Notes: a model not told the origin generated them from the sequence alone. 17,426 bases of DNA from an uncultured Prevotella sp. (GCA_900548745.1 URLQ01000049.1:1-17426), one strand, 5' to 3'. Positions 1 to 8,413 are shown, counted from the stretch's first letter. Numbers and translations are program-made.

Positions 1-55
1 GGGTTGCCCCACTGGTGTTTGAGACCAGCGCGTCTACCGATTCCGCCATCTGGGC
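1..55 (-). tRNA. tRNA-Leu(CAA), 3' part missing at window edge
   Basis: On the minus strand the sequence starts GCCCAGATGGCGGAATCGG, with the D-arm GGTAGACGC typical of leucine tRNAs. The anticodon stem CTGGT/ACCAG encloses the loop CTCAAAC, giving anticodon CAA, which reads UUG. The start of the long class II variable arm follows, and the rest of the tRNA lies beyond base 1. A consensus promoter lies 13 bp upstream. Confidence 0.93.
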
Positions 56-67
56 TTAAATGCGGTG

Positions 68-98
68 CAAAGGTAATACTTTTTTTGTAATGGACAAA
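68..98 (-). promoter_or_regulatory. Promoter of tRNA-Leu (Bacteroidetes type)
   Basis: On the minus strand, TTTG (98-95), a 19-nt spacer and TACCTTTG (75-68) match the Bacteroidetes primary sigma consensus TTTG / TAnnTTTG exactly. The -7 box ends 13 nt before the mature 5' end of the tRNA, which fits a short leader. Confidence 0.8.
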
Positions 99-291
99 CA
101 TTATGGCAAAAAACTTTTCTTCAAGATTATTACAATAGAGAAAAAAGCTTAATTTCTTGGTTTTGTACACAATAAAAAGTAACTTCGTGCGCTATTATAT
201 ATAGAAACGTTCAGAGCTTATTGCCAAGGCGGAAAAGACAGGACGCTTTTAAATACACTTTGTGATAATATTAATCTGATACGGATTTAAG

Positions 292-1389
292 ATGGAAAAA
301 TTTAATGACAACAACTTCTGCTTGATTCTTGCCGGGGGTAAGGGTAAGAGGCTTTGGCCCGTGAGCAGAGAGAATATGCCAAAGCAGTTTCTTGATTTCT
401 TCTCTGTGGGGAAGACACTTCTTCAGCAGACTTATGAAAGGATGACAAAAATTGTTAGTCCCGAAAATATCCTTATCGCCACAAACCGTGATTTCGTGAG
501 TATCGTGGCGGAGCAGCTTCCGCAGGTTCCAAAGGCTAATATATTGGGTGAGCCCGTAAACAGAAATACGGCACCCAGCGTGGCTTGGGCCACATGCAGG
601 GTGTTGCACAGGAACAAGGATGCAAGACTTGTTGTGGTGCCTTCCGACCAGATGATTATGGAGGAGGGGAATTTCGAAAAAGACATACAGGCTGGTTTGG
701 ACTGGGTCGGAATGAACGACGGACTGCTTACGATGGGAGTGAAGCCGACACGTCCGGAACCCGGTTATGGATATATACAGATGGGGGAGGAGCAGTCTGA
801 CGGCGGTAATATATATAAGGTGAAAAGCTTTACGGAGAAACCGGAGCGTGAGTTTGCCAAGGTGTTTATGCAGAGCGGAGAGTTCTATTGGAATACGGGT
901 CTGTTTCTTGCAAGATGCGACTATCTGAGAGAGTGTCTGAAGAAAATATTCCCTCCTGTATTGCGGATGATAGATGCCGAGGAGGTGGAGTATACTTTGG
1001 AGAAGGAAGTGAAATGCATAGAGGAGCATTATTCCGTGTATCCTAATCTCTCCATCGATTATGGTATATTGGAGAAGAGTGACAATGTGTATGTCATGAG
1101 GTGCTCTTTCGGTTGGGCTGACCTTGGCACTTGGCATTCGATGTATGAGACGATGAGCAAGGGCGAGGGCGACAACGTGGTGTTGAGCAAGCGTGTGATG
1201 CTGGACAACTGTCGGGGCAACATAGTGAAACTGCCTGACGACCATATTGCCGTGTTGAACAATCTCGACGGATATATCGTGGCGGAAAAGGGTAATGTGC
1301 TGTTGGTGTGCAAGAAGGAAGACTCCTCGGCTCTCGTGAGGAAATACATCAATGAGGTTCAGATGAGCGAAGGTGAGGAGTTCTTGTAG
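292..1389 (+). CDS. manC: Mannose-1-phosphate guanylyltransferase (GDP-mannose pyrophosphorylase)
   Basis: This 365-residue cytoplasmic enzyme makes GDP-mannose from mannose-1-phosphate and GTP for polysaccharide and glycan synthesis. The nucleotidyltransferase signature LAGGKGKRLWPVSRE sits at about residues 13-27, with PSDQ at 117-120, FTEKP at 180-184 and NTGLF at 201-205, all as in ManC/CpsB proteins. The length matches the short monofunctional form: the C-terminal phosphomannose isomerase cupin of bifunctional ManC is absent. The ATG at 292 places the signature at its usual distance from the N-terminus. The gene stands alone, with no neighbouring polysaccharide locus, so it is probably a housekeeping supply of GDP-mannose/GDP-fucose precursor. 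No convincing promoter motif was found directly upstream. Confidence 0.93.
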   Translation: MEKFNDNNFCLILAGGKGKRLWPVSRENMPKQFLDFFSVGKTLLQQTYERMTKIVSPENILIATNRDFVSIVAEQLPQVPKANILGEPVNRNTAPSVAWATCRVLHRNKDARLVVVPSDQMIMEEGNFEKDIQAGLDWVGMNDGLLTMGVKPTRPEPGYGYIQMGEEQSDGGNIYKVKSFTEKPEREFAKVFMQSGEFYWNTGLFLARCDYLRECLKKIFPPVLRMIDAEEVEYTLEKEVKCIEEHYSVYPNLSIDYGILEKSDNVYVMRCSFGWADLGTWHSMYETMSKGEGDNVVLSKRVMLDNCRGNIVKLPDDHIAVLNNLDGYIVAEKGNVLLVCKKEDSSALVRKYINEVQMSEGEEFL

Positions 1390-1445
1390 GACAATTGATA
1401 GATGGCATTATATATATAATGTACTGGTCATATAAGAAAAGATTT

Positions 1446-1487
1446 AGGGGGTACGGTCTCGCTTTGGATGCAGACTTACCCCTTTTT
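1446..1487 (+). terminator. Possible terminator after manC
   Basis: The arms AGGGGGTA (1446-1453) and TACCCCTT (1477-1484) can pair around a 23-nt loop, with one G-T wobble, and run into TTTTT (1483-1487). The stem is short and the loop long, so this is tentative. Its position 57 bp after the manC stop, before the separately controlled sigma-factor gene, is what a terminator would need. Confidence 0.4.
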
Positions 1488-1578
1488 CTCGCTTTAGAGG
1501 AAAAATATTATAATTCATGTAGTTATACGGTGTGGTTTTGCGTATATAAGATGAAAGGTTTCTTGAAAATGAAATGTG

Positions 1579-2058
1579 ATGGACGTAAAGAAGAATGATT
1601 TTGAACGGCTTATCCGCGAGAATAAAGACACGATATATACTGTCTGCTATATGTTCTCGAAAGACCAGGATGAGGTGGCTGACCTGTATCAGGAGTCGCT
1701 GATAAACCTATGGAAGGGTTTGTCGCAGATGAAGCCTGACGGTAATGTCAAGGGGTGGATATACAGGGTTGCGCTGAATACCTGTATCTCTTTAGGAAGA
1801 AAGAAGAAGAGCAGACCTACGGTGAGGCTGACCATGGATATAGACCCGTTTGATTCTTCAGACAACAGGACGGCACAGGTGGATATGCTGCATAAGCGCA
1901 TTAGCAAGCTGCAGCCGTTTGACCGTGCCATAATCCTATTGTGGCTTGAAGACATCAGCTATGATGAGATAGGGCAGATTCTTGGTATTTCAACATCCAA
2001 TGTCTCTGTTCGTCTTGTACGTATTAGAGAGCAATTGAAAAAAATGTCTAACGATTAA
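1579..2058 (+). CDS. ECF-type RNA polymerase sigma factor
   Basis: The product is 159 residues, the normal size for an extracytoplasmic-function sigma-70 factor with only regions 2 and 4. Region 2 is seen in DLYQESLINLWKGL and WIYRVALNTC (about residues 34-70), which contact core polymerase and the -10 element. Region 4 is seen in LQPFDRAIILLWLEDISYDE and the helix-turn-helix around ILGISTSNVSVRL, near residues 110-150, which binds the -35 region. A GTG at 1576 directly precedes the ATG at 1579, which I prefer as the start. The next gene begins 13 bp downstream and encodes a membrane protein, an arrangement typical of a sigma factor with a membrane-bound partner. The regulon cannot be read from this sequence. 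Confidence 0.92.
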   Translation: MDVKKNDFERLIRENKDTIYTVCYMFSKDQDEVADLYQESLINLWKGLSQMKPDGNVKGWIYRVALNTCISLGRKKKSRPTVRLTMDIDPFDSSDNRTAQVDMLHKRISKLQPFDRAIILLWLEDISYDEIGQILGISTSNVSVRLVRIREQLKKMSND

Positions 2059-2071
2059 TACTCATAAAGCA

Positions 2072-2662
2072 ATGAATGAAAATAATAGTCTGTCGGATTT
2101 GGAACAGATGCGTTCGCAGATGGTAGAGCTGAAGTCTATGCTTAAGGAGCAGTCGATCGTCAATGGCAAGATGATGCGAAAGGCGATGAAGAGCGACTAC
2201 AACCGGATGCGCAATGATATGAAGTTCTCAATAGTCTTTGAAGTGCTGGCGCTGCCGATGATGTGGTATGTGCTGCCTATGTTGGGTTTGCCGTTGTGGT
2301 TTGTTGCTGTTACGGTGTTGTTCCTGCTTTCGGCTTTGGCAGCCTCGGTATATTCTCTTTTGCATTATGCTTCGGGGGATTTGATGAACGGCAACCTTAC
2401 GGATGTGGCGCTGAAGATTGTGCGCTACAAGAGATTCGGCATTTATTGGTTCTTCTATGCAATTCCGTTCCTCGTGTTCTGGCTTGGTACGTTCTTCTAT
2501 TTCGTTACTAAGGGAAAGGAGTCGGAGTTTGTGGAAGGTGTTGTCTATGATGGCATTATCGGTGGCGTTATAGGAGGGACACTCGGTATAGTGAACTATG
2601 TTCAGAACCTGCATAGGATGAACCGTATTCTGAAGCAGATACGGGAAGTGAAAGCCGGATGA
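2072..2662 (+). CDS. Four-helix membrane protein paired with ECF sigma factor
   Basis: I do not recognise this 196-residue protein as a named family. The first 50 residues are hydrophilic, rich in Met, Lys and Glu and probably helical or coiled coil. They are followed by four hydrophobic segments at about 52-71, 74-97, 122-145 and 157-177 (the last glycine-rich, GIIGGVIGGTLGIV) and a basic C-terminal tail. It starts 13 bp after the sigma-factor stop and is surely co-transcribed. By position it may be an anti-sigma factor or a membrane sensor that holds the sigma factor, with the N-terminal 50 residues as the cytoplasmic binding part. It has no zinc-binding anti-sigma motif (HxxxCxxC) and no FecR-like periplasmic domain, so that role is only an inference from context. 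Confidence 0.8.
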   Translation: MNENNSLSDLEQMRSQMVELKSMLKEQSIVNGKMMRKAMKSDYNRMRNDMKFSIVFEVLALPMMWYVLPMLGLPLWFVAVTVLFLLSALAASVYSLLHYASGDLMNGNLTDVALKIVRYKRFGIYWFFYAIPFLVFWLGTFFYFVTKGKESEFVEGVVYDGIIGGVIGGTLGIVNYVQNLHRMNRILKQIREVKAG

Positions 2663-2691
2663 TTGGTATTAGGAAGACGGAAAAGGAATAA

Positions 2692-2730
2692 AAAAGCGAG
2701 GCAGCTACAATGTGTAACTGCCTCGCTTTT
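2692..2730. terminator. Bidirectional hairpin terminator
   Basis: The 13-bp arms AAAAGCGAGGCAG (2692-2704) and CTGCCTCGCTTTT (2718-2730) pair perfectly. Inside the loop TACA and TGTA add four more pairs. The A-run on one side and T-run on the other make it work in both directions: it ends the sigma-factor operon on the plus strand and lies right after the 3' end of tRNA-Pro on the minus strand. Confidence 0.8.
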
Positions 2731-2731
2731 G

Positions 2732-2805
2732 TCGGGATGACTGGACTCGAACCAGCGACCACACGCCCCCCAGACGTGTACGCTAACCAACTGCGCTACA
2801 TCCCG
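2732..2805 (-). tRNA. tRNA-Pro(GGG)
   Basis: The 74-nt cloverleaf on the minus strand has acceptor arms CGGGATG/CATCCCG, D-arm GCGCAGTTGGTTAGCGT, anticodon stem CACGT/GCGTG with loop CTGGGGG (anticodon GGG), and T-arm GGTTCGAGTCC. A discriminator A is present at 2732 and no CCA is encoded, as is common in Bacteroidetes. Confidence 0.95.
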
Positions 2806-2835
2806 AATGATGATGTCACTTTGTTAAAGTGAGTG

Positions 2836-2867
2836 CAAAATTAATCACTTCTGATGAGAAATACAAA
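2836..2867 (-). promoter_or_regulatory. Promoter of tRNA-Pro
   Basis: On the minus strand, TTTG (2867-2864), a 20-nt spacer and TAATTTTG (2843-2836) fit the Bacteroidetes consensus. The -7 box ends 30 nt before the mature tRNA 5' end. Confidence 0.7.
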
Positions 2868-2950
2868 CTTTTTAAGGAAAATCCTTATCCGTTGCAATTA
2901 AAAACCGGTCATTGTCCCTCTTGTTTGTATCAGGGTTTATAAGTGTGAGG

Positions 2951-2995
2951 TATAAAAAATAAAAGGACTGCTTGATTTCACAACCTCGCAGCCCT
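2951..2995 (-). terminator. Terminator after glnN
   Basis: In the minus-strand transcript AGGGCTGC (2995-2988) pairs with GCAGTCCT (2971-2964), with one G-U pair and a 16-nt loop. It is followed by a U-rich tract (2963-2951), about 40 nt after the glnN stop. Confidence 0.6.
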
Positions 2996-3034
2996 CAACT
3001 TAAACAACCAATAAAAGAAATAGATTGTACTATT

Positions 3035-5224
3035 TTATCTTATGAACAACAGTTCGCGGTACTTAGGAAGAGTCCAAAGTTCGTCGCTAACTGTGAGTTC
3101 CAGCTTGTCGATATGATAACGAATCTCCTCCATCTTTGGAGCTACGGTATCGTGGTAGGCAATAGCCTTCTCACGCTCGTCGTCAATCTTGTTTGCCACC
3201 TTGCGTGCATTAACGAGGTCTTCTACACCCTTCTCGATAATCTGTGTACGCTCTGCGATGTCCTCGATAATCTTGATGTTGCTTGAGCTAAGCTTGTCAG
3301 CCTTCTCAGCAGGGAAGACGGCGCGCATGTTCTCGACATTCTTCAGCAGCATACTCTGATAGTGGGTAGCTACAGGGATGATGTGGTTCATTGTGAGGTC
3401 GCCCATTACACGTGCCTCAATCTGAATCTTCTTTGTATATGTCTCCCATTTTACTTCGTTGCGGGCAGCAAGCTCCTTCTGTGTCATGACGCCAAGCTTT
3501 GTGAACATCTCAACAGAAGAGTCGCTCAGGTAGTTGTCGAAGATTACCGGGCAACTTGTCTCGCAGTCCAGACCGCGCTTCTTTGCCTCTTCACCCCATT
3601 CGTCAGAGTATCCGTTTCCGTCAAAGCGGATAGGCTTGCAGGTCTTGATGTCCTCGCGAAGTATGTCGATGATAGCCTTAACCTTATCCTCGCCCCTCTC
3701 GATGCGGGCATCAACACGAGCCTTGAAGTCAACCAAAGCTTCAGCAACGGCAGAGTTCAAGGCGATCATTGCAGAAGCGCAGTTTGCCTCAGAACCAACG
3801 GCACGGAACTCGAAACGGTTTCCTGTGAATGCAAATGGAGAAGTACGGTTACGGTCGGTATTATCGATAAGCAACTCTGGAATTTCCGGTATGTCCATCT
3901 TCATGCCCTGTTTGCCAGCCATTTTGAATACATCCTCGTTGTCGCTCGTCTCTATATGGTCGAGAAGCTCTGAGAGCTGCTTGCCAAGGAATGAAGAGAT
4001 GATTGCTGGAGGTGCCTCGTTGGCTCCAAGACGATGAGCATTTGTAGCACTCATGATAGAAGCCTTGATGAGGCCGTTGTGACGATAAACACCCATCAGA
4101 GTCTCTACGATGAATGTCACGAAGCGCAGGTTGGCTTCCGGAGTCTTGCCAGGAGCATGGAGCAGAACGCCAGTGTCGGTAGAGAGACTCCAGTTGTTGT
4201 GCTTTCCGCTACCGTTGATGCCAGCGAAAGGCTTCTCGTGAAGCAATACTATGAATCCGTGTTTACGTGCCACCTTCTTCATGAGAGACATAAGAAGCAT
4301 GTTGTGGTCAACAGCAAGGTTTGTCTCTTCAAAGATAGGAGCGATTTCAAACTGGTTAGGCGCAACCTCGTTGTGGCGTGTCTTGCAAGGGATGGAGAGT
4401 TCAAGAGCCTGAATCTCAAGATCCTTCATGAAAGCCTGTACTCTATCAGGAATAGTTCCGAAGTAGTGGTCATCCATCTGCTGGTTCTTAGCAGAGTCGT
4501 GTCCCATCAGTGTTCTGCCTGTAAGCATCAGGTCAGGACGTGCGCTGTATAGGTCAGCGTCAACGAGGAAGTATTCCTGCTCCCATCCGAGGTTTGATGT
4601 CACCTTCTTTACATTCGGGTCAAAATAATGGCAAACGTTGGTTGCTGCCACGTTTACAGCATGAATAGCGCGCAGCAGCGGTGCTTTGTAGTCAAGAGCC
4701 TCACCTGTATATGAGATAAAGATTGTAGGGATACAAAGCGTATCGTCGATGATGAAGACAGGCGATGTAGGGTCCCATGCTGAATATCCGCGAGCCTCGA
4801 AAGTATTTCTGATACCACCGCTTGGGAAAGAACTTGCGTCAGGCTCCTGCTGTACGAGCAGCTTGCCGGAGAATTCCTCAATCATTCCTCCCTTGCCGTC
4901 GTGCTCGATAAAGGCATCATGCTTCTCTGCTGTTCCTCCTGTAAGCGGCTGGAACCAGTGAGTGTAGTGTGTCACACCGTTTTCCTCAGCCCACTGTTTC
5001 ATTCCGTTAGCCACAGCATTTGCTATAGAGCGGTCCAATGCTGCGCCATTGTCAATAACGGCAATAAGCTTGTCATAGACATCTGCAGGCAGATATTTGT
5101 ACATCTTGGCACGGTTGAAGACATACTTTCCGAAATACTCGGAAGGACGCTCAACTGGTGCAATAACTTCAACAGGGCGTTTCTTGAACGCCTCTTCAAC
5201 AACCTGAAATCTTAAATTTGCCAT
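3035..5224 (-). CDS. glnN: Glutamine synthetase type III
   Basis: The enzyme makes glutamine from glutamate, ammonia and ATP in the cytoplasm, the main route of ammonia assimilation. Its 729 residues match the large GSIII family, which forms double-ring dodecamers and is typical of Bacteroidetes; GSI and GSII are much shorter. The GSIII-specific motif THWFQPLTGGTAEKHDAF lies at about residues 88-105. The catalytic core shows NLGWEQEYFL (211-220), HNEVAPNQFE (284-293), INGSGKHNNWSLS (336-348, ATP and glutamate site) and NRTSPFAFTGNRFEFR (459-474). The last 150 or so residues are the helical C-terminal domain. It has its own promoter and terminator, so it is probably monocistronic. It lies beside dapL, dapF and a PII gene, which suggests nitrogen-responsive control. 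Confidence 0.97.
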   Translation of the reverse strand: MANLRFQVVEEAFKKRPVEVIAPVERPSEYFGKYVFNRAKMYKYLPADVYDKLIAVIDNGAALDRSIANAVANGMKQWAEENGVTHYTHWFQPLTGGTAEKHDAFIEHDGKGGMIEEFSGKLLVQQEPDASSFPSGGIRNTFEARGYSAWDPTSPVFIIDDTLCIPTIFISYTGEALDYKAPLLRAIHAVNVAATNVCHYFDPNVKKVTSNLGWEQEYFLVDADLYSARPDLMLTGRTLMGHDSAKNQQMDDHYFGTIPDRVQAFMKDLEIQALELSIPCKTRHNEVAPNQFEIAPIFEETNLAVDHNMLLMSLMKKVARKHGFIVLLHEKPFAGINGSGKHNNWSLSTDTGVLLHAPGKTPEANLRFVTFIVETLMGVYRHNGLIKASIMSATNAHRLGANEAPPAIISSFLGKQLSELLDHIETSDNEDVFKMAGKQGMKMDIPEIPELLIDNTDRNRTSPFAFTGNRFEFRAVGSEANCASAMIALNSAVAEALVDFKARVDARIERGEDKVKAIIDILREDIKTCKPIRFDGNGYSDEWGEEAKKRGLDCETSCPVIFDNYLSDSSVEMFTKLGVMTQKELAARNEVKWETYTKKIQIEARVMGDLTMNHIIPVATHYQSMLLKNVENMRAVFPAEKADKLSSSNIKIIEDIAERTQIIEKGVEDLVNARKVANKIDDEREKAIAYHDTVAPKMEEIRYHIDKLELTVSDELWTLPKYRELLFIR

Positions 5225-5269
5225 TGTTTAAAGCTTTTATATGTTTGAATGTTTTTTTTGATTTTGCTG

Positions 5270-5300
5270 CAAAGGTAATGCTTTTTTCAGTTTCGGCATA
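5270..5300 (-). promoter_or_regulatory. Promoter of glnN
   Basis: On the minus strand, TATG (5300-5297, one mismatch to TTTG), a 19-nt spacer and TACCTTTG (5277-5270) precede the glnN ATG at 5224. This predicts a leader of about 40 nt. The rest of the glnN-dapL gap (5225-5488) shows no other gene. Confidence 0.65.
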
Positions 5301-5488
5301 CCTTTTGTCATAATATTCATTGTTTTATTTGTCTTTTTGACGTTGCCGACATTTATATCTTTCGATTTTGTTCGTTTCTCTCTTGTATGTCACTGCAAAC
5401 CCGTTGGCTTTCTCGTATGACGTGGCTGCCTTTTATATGTTAATACTGTGTTTGTGTCTGTTTGTGGGCAGTCAGGAGGATCTTGCCG

Positions 5489-6724
5489 TTATCCTTTTAT
5501 CCACAGCTCGATTCTTTTCATCGCCTCTTCGCAGTCTTCGCGGTTGCCGAAGGATGTAAATCTGACGTATCCTTCGCCGCTTGGCCCGAATCCCACTCCC
5601 GGTGTACATACTATCTGTGCTCCGTAAAGTAGCTGTTCGAAGAATTTCCAGCTGTCCACTCCGTCAGGTGTCTTCACCCAGAGATAAGGTGCGTTAACTC
5701 CTCCGTACACTCTGAAGCCGAGTCTCTTCAATGCATTGTACATCAGTTTTGCGTTGCCCATATAGTAGTCGATTGTGGCTTTTGTCTGTTCTTTTCCTTC
5801 TGGAGTGTATATAGCCTCGGCGGCACGTTGGCTGATATAGCTTGTTCCGTTGAACTTGGTACACTGTCGTCTGTCCCAGAAGGGGTTCAGCGGCAGTCGT
5901 TCTTTTCCGTCGATGGTAACGGCTGTAAGCTCCTTTGGTATTACGGTGTATCCACAACGTATGCCGGTGAATCCGGCAGTCTTTGAATAACTGTGGAATT
6001 CTATAGCCACCTTCTTTGCGCCCTTTATCTCGTATATAGAATGAGGAATGTCGGGTTCCGTTATATATGCTTCGTATGCTGCGTCATACAGAATCAGAGT
6101 GTCATTCTTTAATGCGTAAGCCACCCATTTCTTAAGTTCCTCTTTTGTTATGACCGTTCCTGTAGGGTTGTTGGGGTAGCACAGATAAATCATGTCTACG
6201 CGGTGGTCTGGAATCTGAGGAACAAAGTTGTTGCTTTCCGTACACGGCATGTATGTCACGTTGCTCCATTTTCCGTTTTCGAGTACTCCTGCCCTTCCGC
6301 ACATCACGTTAGAGTCGATATATACAGGATATATAGGGTCGGTCACTCCGATGCTGTTGTCCCATCTCACGAGTTCTCCGATGTTTCCAGTATCGCTTTT
6401 TGCTCCGTCGTTAACGAACACCTCGCTTGGGTCGATATGAATCTTGCGTGGCAAGAAGTCATTCTTTACAATAGCCTCTCTGAGCCAGAGATATCCCTGC
6501 TCTGGACCATATCCGTGGAAAGTCTCCTTGTGTGCCATGTCGTCCACAGCTTTATGCATAGCCTCGATTACGGCAGGAGCAAGAGGTTGTGTCACGTCAC
6601 CGATGCCCAGGCTGATAACCTTCGACTTCGGGTGCGATATCTTGTAAGCATTCACTTTCTTTGCAATGTCGGCAAAGAGATAGCTTTTCTGAAGCTTTAG
6701 ATAATGTTCGTTTAATAATGCCAT
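5489..6724 (-). CDS. dapL: LL-diaminopimelate aminotransferase
   Basis: This PLP enzyme converts tetrahydrodipicolinate and glutamate directly to LL-2,6-diaminopimelate, bypassing the succinylase and acetylase routes to lysine and peptidoglycan. The 411 residues are the family's usual length. Visible fold-type I landmarks are the N-terminal ISLGIGDVTQPLAP (37-50), HGYGPEQGYLWLREAI (70-85), YPNNPTG (183-189), DAAYEAY (214-220), and SYSKTAGFTGIRCGY (245-259) with the PLP-binding lysine at 248. The start lies 24 bp after the dapF stop, so the two genes form an operon covering successive steps. Glutamate is the amino donor, which ties this gene to the adjacent glnN. Confidence 0.96.
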   Translation of the reverse strand: MALLNEHYLKLQKSYLFADIAKKVNAYKISHPKSKVISLGIGDVTQPLAPAVIEAMHKAVDDMAHKETFHGYGPEQGYLWLREAIVKNDFLPRKIHIDPSEVFVNDGAKSDTGNIGELVRWDNSIGVTDPIYPVYIDSNVMCGRAGVLENGKWSNVTYMPCTESNNFVPQIPDHRVDMIYLCYPNNPTGTVITKEELKKWVAYALKNDTLILYDAAYEAYITEPDIPHSIYEIKGAKKVAIEFHSYSKTAGFTGIRCGYTVIPKELTAVTIDGKERLPLNPFWDRRQCTKFNGTSYISQRAAEAIYTPEGKEQTKATIDYYMGNAKLMYNALKRLGFRVYGGVNAPYLWVKTPDGVDSWKFFEQLLYGAQIVCTPGVGFGPSGEGYVRFTSFGNREDCEEAMKRIELWIKG

Positions 6725-6748
6725 ATTCTTGTTTCTCTTTTATTGTTG

Positions 6749-7588
6749 TTAAATTTCTATTTCTCCGTCAAAAACAATGGTTGCCGGTCCCGTCATGTAG
6801 ACGTGGTTGTCGTTTTCCTTCCATTCGATGTCCAGTTCTCCTCCGTCCATCTTAATACGGCTTGTCCTTCCGTTTCTTTCCGTCACGGCAGCAGCCGTTG
6901 CGCAAGCTCCTGTGCCGCAAGCCATTGTTATTCCGCTGCCTCTTTCCCAGACCCTTGTCCTTATAGTTCCGTCTTTAAGAGGCTGTGCGAATTCTATGTT
7001 GCATCTTTCCGGAAAGCATCTGTCCCTTTCAAGAATCCTTCCGTATTTCTCTATATCGAGAGTTTTGACGTCATCAACGAAGATTACGAAATGAGGATTG
7101 CCTATGCATACGAATGTTCCTTCAAAAGTCCTGTCGTCTGCTGTCAGTGTTTCGTTTTCTGGCTTGTTGTATTGTTCCGGGTTTACGAGCTTTGGTTCCA
7201 GCATGTCAACGGTGACGCTTTCCACACTTTTTGCATCGTCAGAGAGGTGCAGGTTTAGAATCTTAATACCCGACAATGTTTCAAGTCTAATAACCGTCTT
7301 GTCGGTCAGTTTTCTTTCGTAGAGGTATTTTCCGATACACCTTGAAGCATTTCCGCACATCATGGCTTCCGACCCGTCGGCATTGAATATCCGCATCTTG
7401 TAGTCGGCATCATCGGTGTCGGGTTTGCATATAAGTACGAGTCCGTCGCTTCCGATACCTTTATGTCTGTCGCTCCATTTGATTGCCAAAGCTTCCGGAT
7501 TCTCTATATTATATAATAAGGTATTAACATAAATATAGTCGTTTCCTGCGCCATGCATCTTTATGAATTGTATCCTCTGTCTGTACAT
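6749..7588 (-). CDS. dapF: Diaminopimelate epimerase
   Basis: The enzyme interconverts LL- and meso-diaminopimelate, giving the cross-link residue of peptidoglycan and the precursor of lysine. It is PLP-independent and uses a thiol pair, seen here as C78 (MMCGNASRC) and C224 (MACGTGACAT). The N-terminal KMHGAGNDY (10-18), GIGSDGL (44-50) and GNPHFVIF (163-170) are family motifs. I start it at the ATG at 7588, giving 279 residues, the normal length. The frame stays open to 7807, but those extra 73 residues look like translated AT-rich intergenic DNA and would put the MHGxGND motif far too deep. It is the first gene of the dapF-dapL operon. Confidence 0.95.
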   Translation of the reverse strand: MYRQRIQFIKMHGAGNDYIYVNTLLYNIENPEALAIKWSDRHKGIGSDGLVLICKPDTDDADYKMRIFNADGSEAMMCGNASRCIGKYLYERKLTDKTVIRLETLSGIKILNLHLSDDAKSVESVTVDMLEPKLVNPEQYNKPENETLTADDRTFEGTFVCIGNPHFVIFVDDVKTLDIEKYGRILERDRCFPERCNIEFAQPLKDGTIRTRVWERGSGITMACGTGACATAAAVTERNGRTSRIKMDGGELDIEWKENDNHVYMTGPATIVFDGEIEI

Positions 7589-7911
7589 CTTTCTGCTATA
7601 TATTGTTGTTAAGTTTCTATTTGTTCGTTTCCAGGTGCAAAAATACAACAATTTGTCTTTATCCCATTGAATGTATATGGTATTTTTATGTTTTATTTTC
7701 TTGGGGATGCCAAATTGTAACAAATTTACACAATGGTACTTACAATGTGAAACTATACTTTTCTTTATATTGATTAATTGTAAGGAATTAGAAGGAATGG
7801 TAATCAAAAAGTTTAACTTATCTATTTTTAATTATCAAATAGTTGTAATTTTGCAGCCGAAAGATAACAAATAGACAGAAAGAATAGTATAAACCAACAA
7901 AAAAGGTAAGT
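7589..7911. promoter_or_regulatory. Divergent dapF / glnB control region
   Basis: This AT-rich gap of 323 bp separates dapF (minus) from glnB (plus). For dapF, a -7 box TATTTTTG lies at 7645-7638 on the minus strand, with no clear -33. For glnB, TAATTTTG lies at 7846-7853 on the plus strand, again with a poor -33. The inverted pair ACAATTTG (7648-7655) and CAAATTGT (7711-7718), just upstream of the dapF -7 box, could be a regulator site. Weak -33 elements on both sides would fit activator-dependent, perhaps nitrogen-responsive, promoters. That is inference. Confidence 0.5.
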
Positions 7912-8268
7912 ATGAAGAAGATTGAAGCAATCATCCGCAAGACGAGATTTGAAGATGTAAAGGAGGCATTGCTTGCTGCCGACATCGAGTGGTTTTCTTA
8001 TTATGATGTAAGAGGAGAAGGCAAGATGCGTCAGGCAAGGATTTATCGTGGTGTGATGTACGACACAAGTAGTATCGAACGAGTATTGATAAGCATTGTT
8101 GTCCGTGACAAAAATGTAGAGAAGACCATTGCCGCCATACAGGGTGCAGCCCGTACGGGTGAGATAGGTGACGGACGAATCTTCATCATTCCAATAGAGG
8201 ATTCCATCCGAATCCGTACCGGCGAGCGTGGCGACATAGCTCTTTATAATGCGGAACAGGAAAAATAA
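7912..8268 (+). CDS. glnB: Nitrogen regulatory protein P-II
   Basis: The 118-residue PII signal protein senses ATP/ADP and 2-oxoglutarate and binds target proteins through its T-loop. It opens MKKIEAIIRKTRFEDVKEAL, the standard PII first strand and helix. The T-loop carries ARIYRGVMY, whose Y50 matches the uridylylated Tyr51 of enterobacterial PII. The B-loop TGEIGDGRIF and C-terminal IRTGERGD are the nucleotide-binding segments. PII genes next to amt encode the GlnK type, which plugs the ammonium channel. Here a damaged amt follows 145 bp downstream, so the paralogue name could equally be glnK. A weak hairpin (ACACCT 8345-8350 with AGGTGT 8363-8368) lies between the two. Confidence 0.94.
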   Translation: MKKIEAIIRKTRFEDVKEALLAADIEWFSYYDVRGEGKMRQARIYRGVMYDTSSIERVLISIVVRDKNVEKTIAAIQGAARTGEIGDGRIFIIPIEDSIRIRTGERGDIALYNAEQEK

Positions 8269-8413
8269 GGTATCTCTTTTAAGGTAAAAAGATTTCCGTT
8301 ATATGGTATTCGGATTCACATTATATAATATAAGGTAAGAGGAAACACCTGAAAAACAATCAAGGTGTATAATACGGATAATAACAACACGCACAATTAA
8401 AAAAAATAAGATT

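Noticed and set aside
254..262. manC promoter -7 box TACACTTTG
   Set aside because: The spacing inside the motif is three bases rather than two, and no -33 TTTG is found at the right distance.
1395..1598. 67-residue frame between manC and the sigma gene
   Set aside because: It runs through the palindrome and putative terminator, overlaps the sigma-factor start and shows no protein character.
2904..2915. Second copy of the large hairpin element
   Set aside because: Only a 12-base match (CAATGACCGGTT on the minus strand) is shared, with no partner arm; that is within chance for a window this size.
3534..4552. Long plus-strand frames opposite glnN
   Set aside because: They are shadows of a high-confidence glutamine synthetase gene on the other strand.
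6749..7807. DapF start at 7807 (352 residues)
   Set aside because: The extra N-terminus is translated AT-rich promoter DNA including a -7 box. The family's first motif fits a start at 7588.
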